Shown here piece by piece: positions 1 through 13,421 of a DNA stretch of 64,000 nucleotides (its first letter is position 1; each line of letters starts with the position of its first letter). The DNA is from Phoebastria nigripes (taxonomy: Eukaryota; Chordata; Aves; Procellariiformes; Diomedeidae), in contig JAYKAV010001820.1 of assembly GCA_035582835.1 (NCBI GenBank), positions 248,001 to 312,000 of the forward strand, in the 5' to 3' direction. A program made the position numbers and the translations under genes. Under the pieces are notes generated by a model that did not search any database, was not told the origin of the DNA, and was given only the letters and a program-made list of their open reading frames with translations.

Positions 1-3000
1 GCGGAGTAACTGCTTGTTAATGACACCCTGATGGGTTGTCTGCAGCACTGAAACTGAGATAGCATAGATTGGAAAGCATGTGCTTCTCCTTGGCTGGAGT
101 TAACACACCAGCCCCCACAGACTGCCCACCCACTTCAACCTTAATCGCCGGCGTGCCTGTACAATCACCAGTTTCACTTCACTACATATTTCCTCCCCCA
201 GAACTTAGCTTATAAAACAAGAGGCACTAATAATCTGAGATGATACTACGCCAGCCTCCTGTCATGGCTTAGTGCTCTTGCTCCGTGCTGGCTAACCCAT
301 GGCTATCTGCACAGCTGTGTAGGCTGGGCTCTTTCCCTTTCCTATTTTCAGTCCCTCCTCGGATATGCATGCATTAACTCCACCAAAAAGATATCACCTC
401 TTTCTGTTTTTAAAGACATAACCCAGTCTGCCTCCTCTTCACCCCTCTTCTTTCCTCTACTTGCAGACAAGCCTGGAAGGAGGCAAAAGCTGGACTCTGG
501 AAGTGTTTGACAGTGATACAGCACGGATGGTTTTGGGTCTGGACTCCAAGATGGGCTGTGGGAGGGGGGCAAACCCTCAGTCTGCTGTGAGGCAAAGGCT
601 GGAACATGTCCTTCATGTTCAGATCTGTTTTATAGATGTGGTCCACTGTGGACAAGGCTATTACTGGGCAGCAGACCTTGTCCTGGCTCCCGAGCTCCAG
701 GCCAGCTGGAACCACTCTGGGGAGAGGGAGAGGGTGCAGCTTTCTGGAGAGCAAGGGACAGGTTCTGCTGGAGAAGGCTGCGGTGACAAGGGTGGGTGCA
801 GCAGCTATGGCAGAGTTTGCATCGTGAGAGCAAACCGGCAGACTCCTGCAAGAAGCAGGAAGCCTGCTTGCGGTGGGGACCAGACTCACAAGCAAGCCTC
901 AGAGGTGATGGAAAGATCAGGAACCAGAAGGGACTTGTGCAACCCATTGAACAAGCCATTGAACCTTCTTGGGTTGCAAGAGATCCCCTTTCCTCCCTCA
1001 GAGATCAGTTTGTTTTTTCAGTGCTTATGCTGTTTCAAGAAGCAGCTTTGAGCGCTCTTGCTCTTGTTCAGTATTTCTGTGCTCTAAGAAGACATCAGTT
1101 TAGAAATCAGGAATCTCCTGGTGTCCTCACCGTAACAAGGTCCTGGCCAACTCAGGCTGGATGAGAGCCNTCTCAAGGCTGGCTCTCAGCATCCCCATGC
1201 TCTCAGAGATGGGTGATCTTGTTTGTCAGCGTGTGATCTACTGTCGGAAGGGGAATGATGCTGCGCTGCCCATGAACTCATGGGGACCATCCCTGCTCTG
1301 CGACACACCGCACACACGAGCGTATGGTGCATTAACCTCAGAGTAACCTTGGCCAGGCTAGCTGAGGTCAGCTGTATCCCATGTATAGNTACAGCTCCTC
1401 TCAGGAGCTGCTATAAAATGTTCCCACAGTTGGGTTGTGGGCTGCATGGAGTCTGACGTGCTCCATCAGCCAAAGCCTTGTCAGACAAAGCAGTAGAAAT
1501 GGGAATGAGGGAGATTTTCAAAAGTGCCTAAGTGCTCCTGGGGATGGTTGAAGGGATTCACGTTTGCAGAACCAGACTTTCAAAGGTCCCTAAAGATACA
1601 AGAAAGCTCCAACTGGGAGTTCATAAAGGGGTTTCTAGCCCTTGAAACTAGTGATAGCACACACTGGATGGGATGTCCCAGGAGCTCCACTCCCAACAAC
1701 ACCCAGTACCTCACTGTAATGGGTGGGACCTGTGGCCCAGACGTATGGGTGCCCACTTCCTTCTGATTGCTCCAGGAGAGAGATGGGCAGCATGGTACTT
1801 CCAAGGGTTAGGAGTCAAGAATAAAGCCAACAATAAGAGCTGGAATAGGCAGAACTGATGTAAGAGAATGGAAAGAAAGTGGGAATTGTGCTTCAAAACT
1901 GGAAAAACACTTTCAAAAAATTTATCCCACATAGTTTTAGTCCTCTAAATACCAGGCTGTCTTCTCTCCTCTGCCCAAGAAGTTGTTTTCACAAAACCTG
2001 TTAAAAAATCTCTTGCTGAATTCTGAGCTTACAAGGATGCTGCCCAAAGCTCACTTGTGCTTATTGCCAGAGTTACTGAATAGATTTGTTCCCTGAACTG
2101 ACAAATTTTAAGCCAATATTGAAGAGTCTCAGCAGGCACGATGGATGCCTACAGGCAGGTGCAAACATGGGAGAAACCTGTTTCTGAGTACTGCCTGCAC
2201 CCTTCAAATCAGGAGGTCCACTGCACGGGCCATCCCAGGGCCCGGCAATGCCAGCAGGAAGGCTCCCTCCGACTTCAGACGGACTTTAATCAGGCCCATG
2301 TGAGCTGTGTGCATGCATGCAAGACAGTCTGGATCTGGACTATCAAACACTCACAACAAACAACTCACTAATAAGCTGCAGACCAAGATTTTCTTTTTTT
2401 CAGAGATTATTCAAAAATAATTTCCAAATAACAAGTTTCTCTGGGAAAAATCCAGCTTTTTCATACAGACAACTCACATACCGGAAAAAAGGCAGCATTT
2501 ACTCACATAAATTATTCATTACAACTTACTCACCCGGTTCTTGCAGCCTATACCTGGAGCTGTGGAAAAGCCAAGTTAGCGTCACTTCAGAGAGAGGGGA
2601 AGGGTCGTTATAACCGGCCGTGTGACATCCAGCCAGGCTGAGTTGATTGTGGGACCTCCCAACACTGGGACGTTGTCACTGGGACCCAGTTTGCCATCAG
2701 GATGCGAGGTTGCCCCCCCCTTTCCCCTCACCCACTCAAGCTCACCTGGGCCAGCAGAGCTGACTAAGGTGGAGGGGCAGCTCGCACGTTCAGCTAAGCC
2801 AGGCTGGACGGCTTGTTGGAGATCACAGGGCAATGTGAAAGCATTGGCAGGAGAAGGCACAGCTCTCACATTTGCACTGCGCTGCCAAGTGAGAGAAGGG
2901 TTTGACACGAGAGAGAACCTGTGGCTGGGAAAGGGACTAGCTCTACTCTTGGCTGCTTCTCAAAGCTAGCTATTTTGCAACATTAATAAAACCAGTAAGT

Positions 3001-5129
3001 CCATCTTTTGCAATACATGTTCTAATTTCTCCAGCAAACCCAGCAGCAGATGTTCACTCTGAGACCGGGGCATCAGTAAGGCTTCTTCAGAGCTTTCCAT
3101 CTGCAGAGGGACGAGCAGGTACAACTGAAATAAACAATAGAAGCAAAACTCACAATACAGACTGCAGAGAGGCATTCGGCAAGTAACTAAAGATGTTGCA
3201 CAAGTTCGTGGAGAAATGCTTCACCAACACTGCACCACTTATGTAGGGTTGGGATGGCCACAGAGCAGTGACAGACTGGGTCTACATAGATACAGAGGTG
3301 AAGGTATCTTTGGGACCCAGTGTGGGAGCTTCCTCGCTGCCCCGTCTGTGAATCTCACTTATATAGCAGCTTGCACCGGGAGCAGCTGATCTGCTGCTTT
3401 GGGAGAGGCTTATGGGGAAGGCACAGAGTGCCACTGAAGCCACAGCAGAAACTGGAAGATAGCCAGTGTTTGTGTGCATGTTTGTACATAGATGCCTTAT
3501 TTTGTAGGTCTACAACACATTGCTGTGCACCAAAAAATCTCCTTTTTTGCCCAGCAGTGGTTTGCCTGCCCACCTCTAACCTTCAATCCACATTGAGAGA
3601 CAATCAGAAGAAGCTATTCAATGTGTTCCCAGCACATCATCGTATCAAACTGGGTGATGCAACACCTGTTTATTCAGAGTTTCCCAAGGGTCAGTGGAAG
3701 CAAAGCGATAGGACTTCATTGCAAAACAGAGCAAAGCTTTTAGGTTTCNCCCTTGAAACATAGGTTATCTGCGAGCAGCACTGTCCACGTTTACTAGAAT
3801 ACCATTGTTCACTGTCAGTGCCAAAGTCATAACAGAAAACAAACACAACCCGCAGAGGGAACTTTATGAGGCCTCCCTTGTCTCAGCACCGTGAAGGCAG
3901 CAGCCAGGCTGCGCGCTGGCGTGTAACAACTTCCATCTCCCAGTCCAGATGTGCCGAGCTCCCGTGTACCATCAATGACGTGAGGCATGTCAAAGCTTCG
4001 GTGCAAACACACACACCTTCTTTGAGGTCACAGCATGACAGTGCATTAGGATTTTATGAAACAACAAGGCTTGTGTAATTTCAAAGTTGTATTCTTCCTT
4101 CTTCATGCATCCAAAAAAGGTCTTATCTAGTANCATAAATCTATCACACACATCTTCCAACTGTGAAGCTCCTAAGCTTCAGTGAATCCTCCTGTCATGT
4201 AATAGTCCGAATGCACGACAGTTGAGGAAACCGCAGTGTCAGGCGTTATTCTGCATCTGTTGCCTTCCTACATTTTTCCGGTGCAGCCACGGCCAGACTG
4301 TACAGTGTATGTGGGTGTATGCGGCAGCTGCAGCTCCTCCGGTTGAGTTGAGCCTGGGCTGAGTTTTGCACATAAGACAAAGCAGCACAGCATTATGTAC
4401 CCAAAAACAGGGCACACGTTTTTCTGACTGACAGCTCTTCTTAAGTGTTAAATGGTTATTACTCTTTAGCACTTCAAGTATATACTTTAACTAGTTTAAA
4501 AGGAATTACTGGAAGTGAGGCAGTTGTGGATTTCGGCATTTTTATTTCATCTTGCTCTGAAGCTGACAACAGAACTATGTGGACTTTCAGACTTACCAGA
4601 TAGTTAAGATCCCTGTGCCATGGGTGTACATGAAATCCCTTCTGAGGAGATTAAATGTCAGTTTGAACCAGCAGTTCATCAGAACTGATGTTCTCCTTTG
4701 GCAGAGGCCCCTCCAGCAGAAGACATGAGTGCACGTTCCAGTATGTCTGTTCCAGCGAACAACTCTTCTTGCCATCTTCCTCCTACGTTCGCATCTTGCA
4801 TCTGCTTGAAATTTAGAGGCTGATTTAGCAGACCTGACTTTGGCTCCTAATGAAGGCATTCTGACTTGTCAATCTCTGCAATGGCTGCTGCGAGAAGCCT
4901 TGATAACAACTTGGGTCGTATCCACTCTTAGAAGCCAGTGCCTGATGCTAGGCCATCTGGACACCCACAAAGGGCCAAACACTGTCGTTCTTATTTAGTC
5001 CAGCTTCCTGCTCAAGTCAAATGGTATTTTGATGAGTGACTGCTAAAATGCTCAGGGTTTGACCCTCGCCTGTTTGCCTCGCTGTCTCCAGGCCCTCTCC
5101 AGCAGTGACGATGGTCTACTCATCAGCTG
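1..5129. other. 3' flank of FGF18, no gene recognised
   Basis: Apart from the repeat relic at 1513-1630 I see unique non-coding sequence. Open frames of 160-196 codons near 400-1050 overlap on both strands and translate to unconvincing peptides. No splice-bounded coding block or RNA gene was recognised. Confidence 0.6.
1513..1630. repeat. Ancient sauropsid repeat relic (two related units)
   Basis: GATTTTCAAAAGTGCCTAAG at 1513 and GACTTTCAAAGGTCCCTAAA near 1575 are two versions of the same unit, known from old interspersed repeats of turtles, crocodilians and birds. GATGGTTGAAG and CTCCAACTGGGAG fall between and after them. Decayed, non-coding. Confidence 0.45.
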
Positions 5130-5618
5130 TTGACTCAGTTTGCAATAGAGCCAGCTGAAAATTTTTCAACAGAGCAATTTCTCATCCAGTTAAGTCTATT
5201 CAAAAATCAAAATATTTCTCGGCAGTTTGTCAATTTCAATGAAATTTTACAACAGGAGAATGTCAAAACATGGTGTTTCATCACTGCTGCAGTGGTTCTT
5301 TTCAATGGCATTGATGTGCTTTGTTTCATTATGGTCTTTTTGCTTCCACTGCTGCACATACTTGAATATTGACTCAAACCTTATATGGATTTTATATTTT
5401 GCACTGCCTAATGTCTTAGTTTTTCCATTTTCGTATAATAGGAAAGTAGAAACAAAATCAGCGTCATTGAAATAAGGCTTTCTTTTCTGAATAGTTTCTA
5501 AATTTGTATTTCATGGGAAACTTCCAAATTTCACCTTTTCATCTCAATTCATAACAAAAAGAACTGGGGAGTGTCAGAGCTTCGCCTGGAGCGGAAATTC
5601 CACCTCTGACCAGCTCTC
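5130..5618 (+). repeat. Decayed A/T-run-rich interspersed repeat ending in GACCAGCTCT
   Basis: The block is full of AAATTTTTC, TTTCAATGAAATTTTAC and AAAATGTCAAAAC-type words and ends with TGACCAGCTCT at 5607-5617. This resembles an old sauropsid repeat whose copies end in GACCAGCTCTA. A second copy in reverse orientation begins near 18516. No coding capacity is credible; the open frames here come from low-complexity sequence. Confidence 0.45.
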
Positions 5619-8600
5619 GTTACCCCTCAGCCCTCACCCAGCTGAAACCCTTGGCTCTGTGGGAAGGTCCAAGGTAGATCTCATTCACAAGCCTAGCAAC
5701 AGCCCTTTGTGAAACTCAGTGAATCATCACGGCTTTGATGCAGCCTGCCCTCCTTGCAAGGAAAATGTACCTCAGCAACAGAAATAAGATCTTAAATCAA
5801 ATCAGATGCAGCTTGAAATATTTTTCTACTGTTCTTCTGGGAAGAGGAATTGTAGTGGAATAAATCCTCAGAGTTATTTTACTCCTAAGATGGGAGAAAA
5901 GAAAAAAATTCTGAATGCAGTTTGACCAAAAATGAGAGAGATACAGGAATGTGAAGAAATTCAGGCCACTGAAGTAACAATACCACGTGGCATTGGACAG
6001 GCAGCCTCCCACAGGCTTTGATTGAGGAGCTAGACCCCACACCAGATCCCACCACAAGCAGAGGAAACCCTTCCTGGAGTGAGTCACGTCACGAGTGCTT
6101 GTGAAACACGAGACCGCTCAGTGCAGAGNGGTGTATCTGGGTGAGATTCAGCCAGCCTCTCCTCCTCCAAAGGAGCACTCCTTTGGACAGAGATGCTCCT
6201 TTCTTTCTGAAGGTACCTTCTTGACAGCTGGAACTCATCTGCCATTTGCTTGAGTTTACTGGTTTCAGATGATGTAGCACCTTCCTGTGTATTTGGTGAT
6301 CACCTGATGGTGCAGTGAAGGAGAGGGTGGGTGGCCATATAGGCTGGTGCAACACGGAGTGGAAGTCATCTGCAGAAAGACAGAGGAAGCATGAGTGGGC
6401 AGGATGAGATCTGATCCAAAATGATGTTGGCAAATCAACCACCCTTTTCCCCTTTGCTTTCCTTTGTTGTCCTTGCAGGTTCCACACTTCTCTAGAGGAG
6501 GCATCCCAGAAATCCAGTAGTACCCAGGGGAGTGTTTGCCTTAGAAAAAAACTTTGGACCTGTTCTAAGGGTTAGGGCTGTTTCTAAGATCACCTGTAAA
6601 ATGACTTCACCTCTACAGGGCAAAGCAGGGGTGGTGGTGTAGCCCTAGGAGCTGAAGAACCTTGCCCACCATTGGTAAGAGAATTTAGAAGATCAGGTAA
6701 TTCGGGGTTGATCTTGACTGAATTGTTCCAATTCCCTCAGCCTTTGCTCCTATACTCACCAATATTTGGTTGTACCTAAGCTACAGCCTTTGGATCACAC
6801 TCAAGAAGAATATGTCCAGTCTATGACCTGCTCTTCTGTCCACTTTCCTGAGGGCCCTACAGCCTTTTCCACTTGTCATCCAACTGGAGATGAGTCCAGT
6901 TGCGAAATGACCGCACTCCCATCACAAGAGCAGGGGCACTGAGTTTTTCAGCCCACAGATGCCCACNCCCAGCCAAAGGGTTACGAACTACAAGGGTTAG
7001 ATCATAAGTAAAACAGGGTGGGAACTTCCTAGCAGAGCTAGGAAACCTCTTAGGGCAATTTGAGTGCAAATAAACAAATAATAATATATTTCAAATGTGA
7101 CTGATGTGGAGCCCCAAATATTTGAGGCTGGCTACCCTCAAGCAGAGCCCTGAGGACCAGAGGTCCCCCCCGAAGCGCTGTGATTAGAGTGCACTGACCA
7201 TGTACAAGTAGGGAGCAAAGAGACGGAGCCAGGCTGCGGTTTCACAGCTGCACGGCTCTGGCCTGGGCGATGAAATAAGGCCCAGACAGGAAGCAGTTTT
7301 CCTCAACAGTAAGCTGCTATTTTTACCCATCTCNCTTCTCTAACCAAAGAGACGCTTGAAGTCAATGGGCTCTGCTCTGCTGCAAGTCACCACCAACCTC
7401 TGGAGGTGTCCCCTTGCCCGCTGTAGGCCTGGCCAAGGAGCACTCCTGGCTCCCTGCTCTATCAACACCCCTCTGATCATCAGCGTTGCCTCCACAGGTC
7501 AGACCACTCAAGGCAAAAATCCCAGTGGACATATCTGCCCTGTGTAAGAGGAGCAAGATGGGTTGTGAATGATCTCCCATGGGTCAAGTAGCCCACAGTG
7601 AGCACAAGAGCCTGTGACAGGGCAGCTGGAGGTGTGATGGAGCCTGCTCCATCGCCTCACCAGCCGCTGACCCTGCTGCTGCACCACCCAACACACAGCA
7701 TTAGCCTCAAGGAATTACAGAGGAGGAGCTGCAGGGCATGGACGTGTCCAGTGCTTTACTATCGCAGCTGCTATGTGAATATCTCATGTTGCTCTTTATA
7801 CACAGAGGCGACCGTTTCCTATAGCTTCCCACACGCCCCTGCCCCTCGGTCACAGCCCTCGGTCCCCACCCCGGGGGCTGCAGCTGGGCGGGCAGCGGAG
7901 GCAGGCTCCATCTCCTGCTTCGTGCAAGGTGACAGCCCTGTTTATTCCCCATTTCTCCTTCTCCCCACCCCCCCGGCGGCGATGTGGGCTGAGGGAGTGG
8001 CAGCACTTCCCAAATCCCAGAGCAATAGATCTGGAGTGAAGTCACGAATAGCTGCAGCTTCACAGGAACGAGCTGGAAAAAAGAGCTACGAGGGGGGAAC
8101 ATGCTGTTTATGCCAGAATCGCTTGACATCTAGTAACACCAAAAAGCAAGAGGGGGGAATATTATCGTCCCTTCCTCGAATGGTTTATTTTCCCCCTATT
8201 TCAGTGCCTGGGTGTAGGAAATCTGAGCTCAGCTGGAATAAGATGGAGTGAGACGGGCAGGGGTTTGCAGCTCTGGCAAAAATGAGCCCCTGGCCCAGAG
8301 TCCCGCAGAGGGACGGTCGGTGGAGGCTCCCGCGCACAGCTGGGGCAGCTCGCTGAGGATCCGTGCCATCCTCCTCCCCGCTATTCGACATTACGTGCAT
8401 TATTTCAGCTCTTTGCAGCCTCGCTTGCTGTATCTGCACATGCAGTGACCAGAACGTCTCGTCACACGCCCTGACACAGACGGTCACTGTCCTTTTTAAG
8501 CAGGAGACGTTTAACACGAGAAAATGCTCTGATCTCAAACACTTTTGCCAAAGCTTCTGTCCCACCGTTGTCTCCCCTGTTCACCGAGGACCCTGCAACG

Positions 8601-11033
8601 CTGCCCACTGCACAGACAAATCAAGAGGCTGAAGACTAGACTTAATGAAAACATATAAATTAACATATGCCTCCTAGGGGGGTTGTTAGGCTTAGCTCAT
8701 TAGTGGTTTAAAGCATATCCAATGCTCTAAGTTATTTGTTTGTTTGTATTTTTGCAGCTGTCCTTAGTTCTCTTAGGTCAAGTAGAGGTGTGAGGTCCAA
8801 AATAGCATCAGGATGGCTGAGCTTATGTTTCCAGACCTGAAAAAACAATGAAGTGCTAATAAAAAAAAAAAAGCCTTGTGAGAAAGATTTCACTCCAAAG
8901 CCCTTCGCAAACAACACACACAACAGCATGGAAATGCAGGAGCCTTTGCTCCCCGGGGAGGGGAGCTGCTGCCAGCTACTTTGGGAGGAGAAGTGGAATC
9001 TCGGTGGCCTAGGGAGGAAATTTTGGACACAGATACCGGAGTAAGAGAAGTCACTGGATCTTTGCTCCTTATCTGCAGCGTTGCAGCTCGGCTGAGANTG
9101 ACATGGGGTCAGAGGAAGCCATCCATCTGATCCGGCTGCTCGTTACCACTGAGAACCAGTTCTGCCTGCACTGGTTCCCCACAGCTCCGTGGGAGCATCA
9201 CCAGGTCCTGCAGCGTGCATGCCTCTCTCGAGCAGAGGCACTTTAGCCCAGGCTCATTCTCGGCACATAACCCAGTGAGGCGGTGCATGCTCTCAAAATA
9301 CGGGGACCATGCTCAGGCTACAGGGAGCAGCTCTTCCCCAAGAGACCTGCTTTTCCCCCATCACCCTGTCCTTAAAAACAAAGAAGTTCTCGAAGCAGAC
9401 CCAATCCTGTTTTAAAGTGTTACTCCTTTTTCCAGCTGAGCCCAGCAGTACAGGTCTGGAAGTGTGTGTAAAGGCATAGGTAAGGATTAGAAGCCTCAAA
9501 AAATGATGTAGAAGTGCCACCGCCGCTCTCTGGAGTGCATTGAGTGCTCAAAGCAACTCCTGCGCACCCCTGTGCAGTCTCTGAAAGTGAAAAGCGCTGA
9601 TTTCTTCTCCAGCTGGCGATGTCGGAGTGGACCTGCACGTCTCTGCGTCCTGAGATGGACAAACATCAAACCAGAGGAGAAGATCCACATTTCTGGAGGG
9701 ACCAAAGCCAGTTCTCCAAGGGGCTTGGTCTTGTTTGGACGGGTGACTGCATGTCACTGGTTTGAGGTCTGCTGATGAGAAGCAGCACTGTAGGGAAGCA
9801 ATGACTCAGAGCCGGCCAGGGCAGCATCGAAATGGTGTGCTAATTGCAGGGCAGCACATGGCTCTGCGTGGCACATTCACTGTTAGATGATATAAAATCA
9901 GACTGAGTGTTAAGGCAAAGCCTGCAAATCAACAGAAAGGTTATGTGAGGACCTCTCCACTTGCTTTGGTTAACTCCATCAGGGATATGCCATCATTTTT
10001 TAGCAAAGAAATTCCACTAAAAATAAATAAATGACCCCTCGGCTCATGATGGACTCTCCATTCCTGGGTATAAACATTGCTGGGAGGTGATGGAAGAACA
10101 AACCGTCAAGCAACACTCCGATGGAAACTTTATCCCTGAAAATTACCCTGAGCACAGCAGGAGTACTGCTCAGTATCCTGCCTTTTGCTCTTTCTACAGC
10201 AGTCATTAAATGCAACCATCTCTGCCGTAAAGAGAAAAAACTGCATCTCTAGCGCCTCAGAGGTAAAAGCCAGCCTTTCCAGAGAGGGTTTATTGCAGTA
10301 TCTAGTGATGGGGTGACTTTTTGAGAAGCAGTGAGGCACTTGGACTGTCCTTTCAATTTAACGACAGCCTCTTAACAAGCAATCCCCTTCCCAGCCCAGG
10401 CATTCCTGTCCCCGATTCCACCTAACAGCTTTAATCTTAAAAGTCACTAATGGTGGACTCATCCCACGCAAAGCCACCAGGACTTTCATTTTCTTTGGCG
10501 GAGCCAGCACCCCACCAGACAGCTTTAGGATGGGGCAAGAAGAGGTTCACTTCCAAGCACAAGAGATGCTGTGTGGTTGCAGGAGGAGTTAAATGAAACC
10601 TCGGCCAAGGCTGCACACCCAGCGAAGGGGCTCTGCNTCTGCATCTGGCTGCTGAGTCCCGTCCCAGCATGCAGGACAGAGGTTGGAGGCAGGCTTATCT
10701 CACGCCGGTCAAACTCAAGCCCATTCCAGGAGAGTTTTGTTGTTTTGTTCCTTCTTCGAGGCAATGAGCTCAGATGAAACTGAAGCAGGTGCTAATTAAA
10801 ACCAGGACTATTCTTCAAACTGGGCTTTTAATTACTGTAAAAATATGTCAAGGAAAGTTGCAAAGGGGAAGAAAAATAGTAATTTCTTGTGCTACCTGCC
10901 ATTTTCACTTGATTACCATCACACTTTTCTGTAGAGCAAAAACATCAGTCCTTCATAACAAACTCCTCTCTTGGGGGCTAGTGTGAATTGAGAGCTGTGA
11001 GGCCCTGCCATGGGTTCCAAAACTAGCAGCATA

Positions 11034-11050
11034 ATGTCTGTAACAGACAT
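11034..11050. promoter_or_regulatory. Inverted repeat ATGTCTG-TAA-CAGACAT
   Basis: Perfect 7-base arms around a 3-base spacer. GTCTG/CAGAC are SMAD-binding half-site words. It lies in AT-rich unique sequence (10990-11400) in the 3' flank of FGF18. Function unproven. Confidence 0.25.
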
Positions 11051-13287
11051 GCTACCTAATTAAATTGTTAGGGAACAGGCTTTTATATCTTTAACACCTA
11101 ATTTACTATTGTTTCTTTGAAAGTGTTTGGCTTCCCTGTGGTTTTTTGGGCCTCCCTTCTCAGTTTTACGATGGCTTTTAAGTTTTTCGTGTGTGTTTCA
11201 ACTAAATAACCATTTTGGAGGTTTTGTTAGGGTCCCGGCTCAAGTCAGACCAAGGGAAACAGGGGCCTGTTTTACTGTTGTTCATGCTGGGTGAGTTACC
11301 ACTACCGTGCTAATTATGTAATTACCCCATTTTAATAGCTATTGTATACTGCTTTATTGCTAACAAATCTTATTTCCTCTTTCTTTGCTCACTGATCGAA
11401 CTGTAAAAGTATAAGGACACACACAAACATTATACTGNGCTATAAACCACAATACAAGCCTTGCAAGAGTTAGCACGGCTCTAACCGTAAACAAACATCT
11501 TCAAGGCAGCAGCAGGTTTATCCAAATCTACACGACAGTAATGATGATGTAATTTTTGCTTACCGGGAAGACACAAAATTGGATTCATTTCTCAAATACC
11601 AGGTGCTACGCTGCAATGGCCGTTAGTCTCTTAATGTGAGTTTATATGGCACTTACCACAAAAAGCATGGATTATACCTAAGATGTTTAGACTGTGCTGT
11701 ACCAGAAGTGAGTAATGAACACATTAAACGATTACTTCCTCCCCGATATTTGAAGCAAAATGAAATATTTGGCCCCAGAGAGGTGGGGGAACACATCTTC
11801 CAAAATATTCCTGAATTCTGCATAGTCATTTGCCATCCATGGCTGACAGGACAGGGTAGGATACCGTCCAACACTCTGACGATATCAAAACGNGGTGAGG
11901 CAGGATAAAAAGGGGAAACGCTACCAAATTCTTAGGAGGCATCTGAGCACCACTGAAATCAGAAGGTGTGAAGAATTATGCTTGAGGTAGAAAAAGATGA
12001 AAAGCATTAACCAAGGGTACGGAGATGAGAGGAGAACAGAATCCAGCATTTGTTGTCCATAACAGCATCTCTGCCTAGCAAGTCAAACCAAACCAGCTTG
12101 CAGGCTCGGACAACTAGGACAAGAGCTGGAAATAGCTGCTGAAGTTATGCCAGAGGCCAGCACAGCCCAGGGAAGAGATAAATATCCCCAAAGAAGTTGC
12201 AGGTATTTAAGGGAATGAGCTGCAGTGTGGTGGAAGGAGGCACAGAGAGCTCCCGGGGGCTTTCCCTTGGGGAGAAGAGGCTTTCATGGCAGAATCCAGC
12301 TCAGGCAGCAATCCCACATCCTGAGCCCATTTCCTGGAGTAAGAGCAGGGAACACATCTGGGGAGAGCTAAAAGGTCCGGAGGGCTGAAATCTCAGATAA
12401 AGGATGCTGCCGTGTTCCTGAGACGGTACCGAGAGGAAGTAAAAAGCATGANGCATCTGACACGCGCAGCAATGAGAGAGAACCTCTCTGGGATGCAGCA
12501 CCCAGAACTAGAAGAGGGCAAGTGACTGGCAGGGATGGAGGGGTTTCACTGTGCATCGGAGACCCCGGCACATAGGGCTGAGGAGTGGAACCGAGAGGAC
12601 ATTGTCCAGGGAGGAAATTCACTTGTATCTTCATTTCTGAATGCTAAGCTCTGCCATTATATTCTGTATTTATAAATACATATATGTACCGATGCTATGA
12701 TCTCTTAAGATTAAAATAAGTCTATCCCATATGAAATTCCATCATTATAGCAAAACCTTCTTAGTTTTCTCTCTCCTTGTTTTTCCCCACAGCCAGCTCC
12801 AGCTCTCATCCACGAGTTTATCTGAAGGGGATCCAGTCTCCAGGCAGGTAAAACACACATTGAATTCAGCTGGACTTTCACCTGCATGATGCTGGTGTCG
12901 AGCACTGTAAAACATCGAGCCTGCTTGTTTCCACTGACCCTGACTGGCCCTGGTGCCCTCCTCCAGCCCACCCTCCGCACCGGGAGGATCTCTGCGAACA
13001 GCAGCAAGCTCTGCCGCTTCACATTCCTCCTTAAATCCATCCTTTGCCAGCATATCTACCGAAAAATTGACAGCAAAAAAAATTGAATTAGGCTGCTGGT
13101 GTGCTAAGACCACTGTCTATCATACTGAGCAATATTGGCTCATCGTCTCCCTGCGCTCGCTCTCTGTCTGCACCCATCTGCTGCCTTTCCTCTCCTGCTC
13201 GGGTTCGGAGCGCTGGTACTGCATGTCGCCTAGGTCAAGGACAAAAGCTTTGGGATGCTGTGGTGGTAGCAATAAAGACAGAAAGGT

Positions 13288-13421
13288 GCACACACACGTG
13301 CATGTATATGAGTATGTATATGTGTGTGTGTGTGTGTATATGTATGCATGTGTATGTGTATGTATATATTTCTATTTCTATTTCTATTTCTATATCTATA
13401 TCTATATCTATATCTATATGT
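13288..13421. repeat. Compound microsatellite (CA/TG, TATG, TTTCTA, TATATC)
   Basis: Successive tracts are CACACACACG, about nine TG units from 13320 to 13337, ATGTGTATGTGTATG-like sequence, five TTTCTA hexamers and then about five TATATC hexamers. Open frames through it on both strands translate to Tyr-Arg, Asn-Arg or Leu-Tyr runs and are artefacts. Confidence 0.95.

Noticed and set aside
410..1051. Overlapping open frames of 161 codons (minus) and 196 codons (plus)
   Set aside because: They overlap on both strands, lack splice or start support and resemble no family. This is typical of stop-poor GC-rich non-coding sequence.
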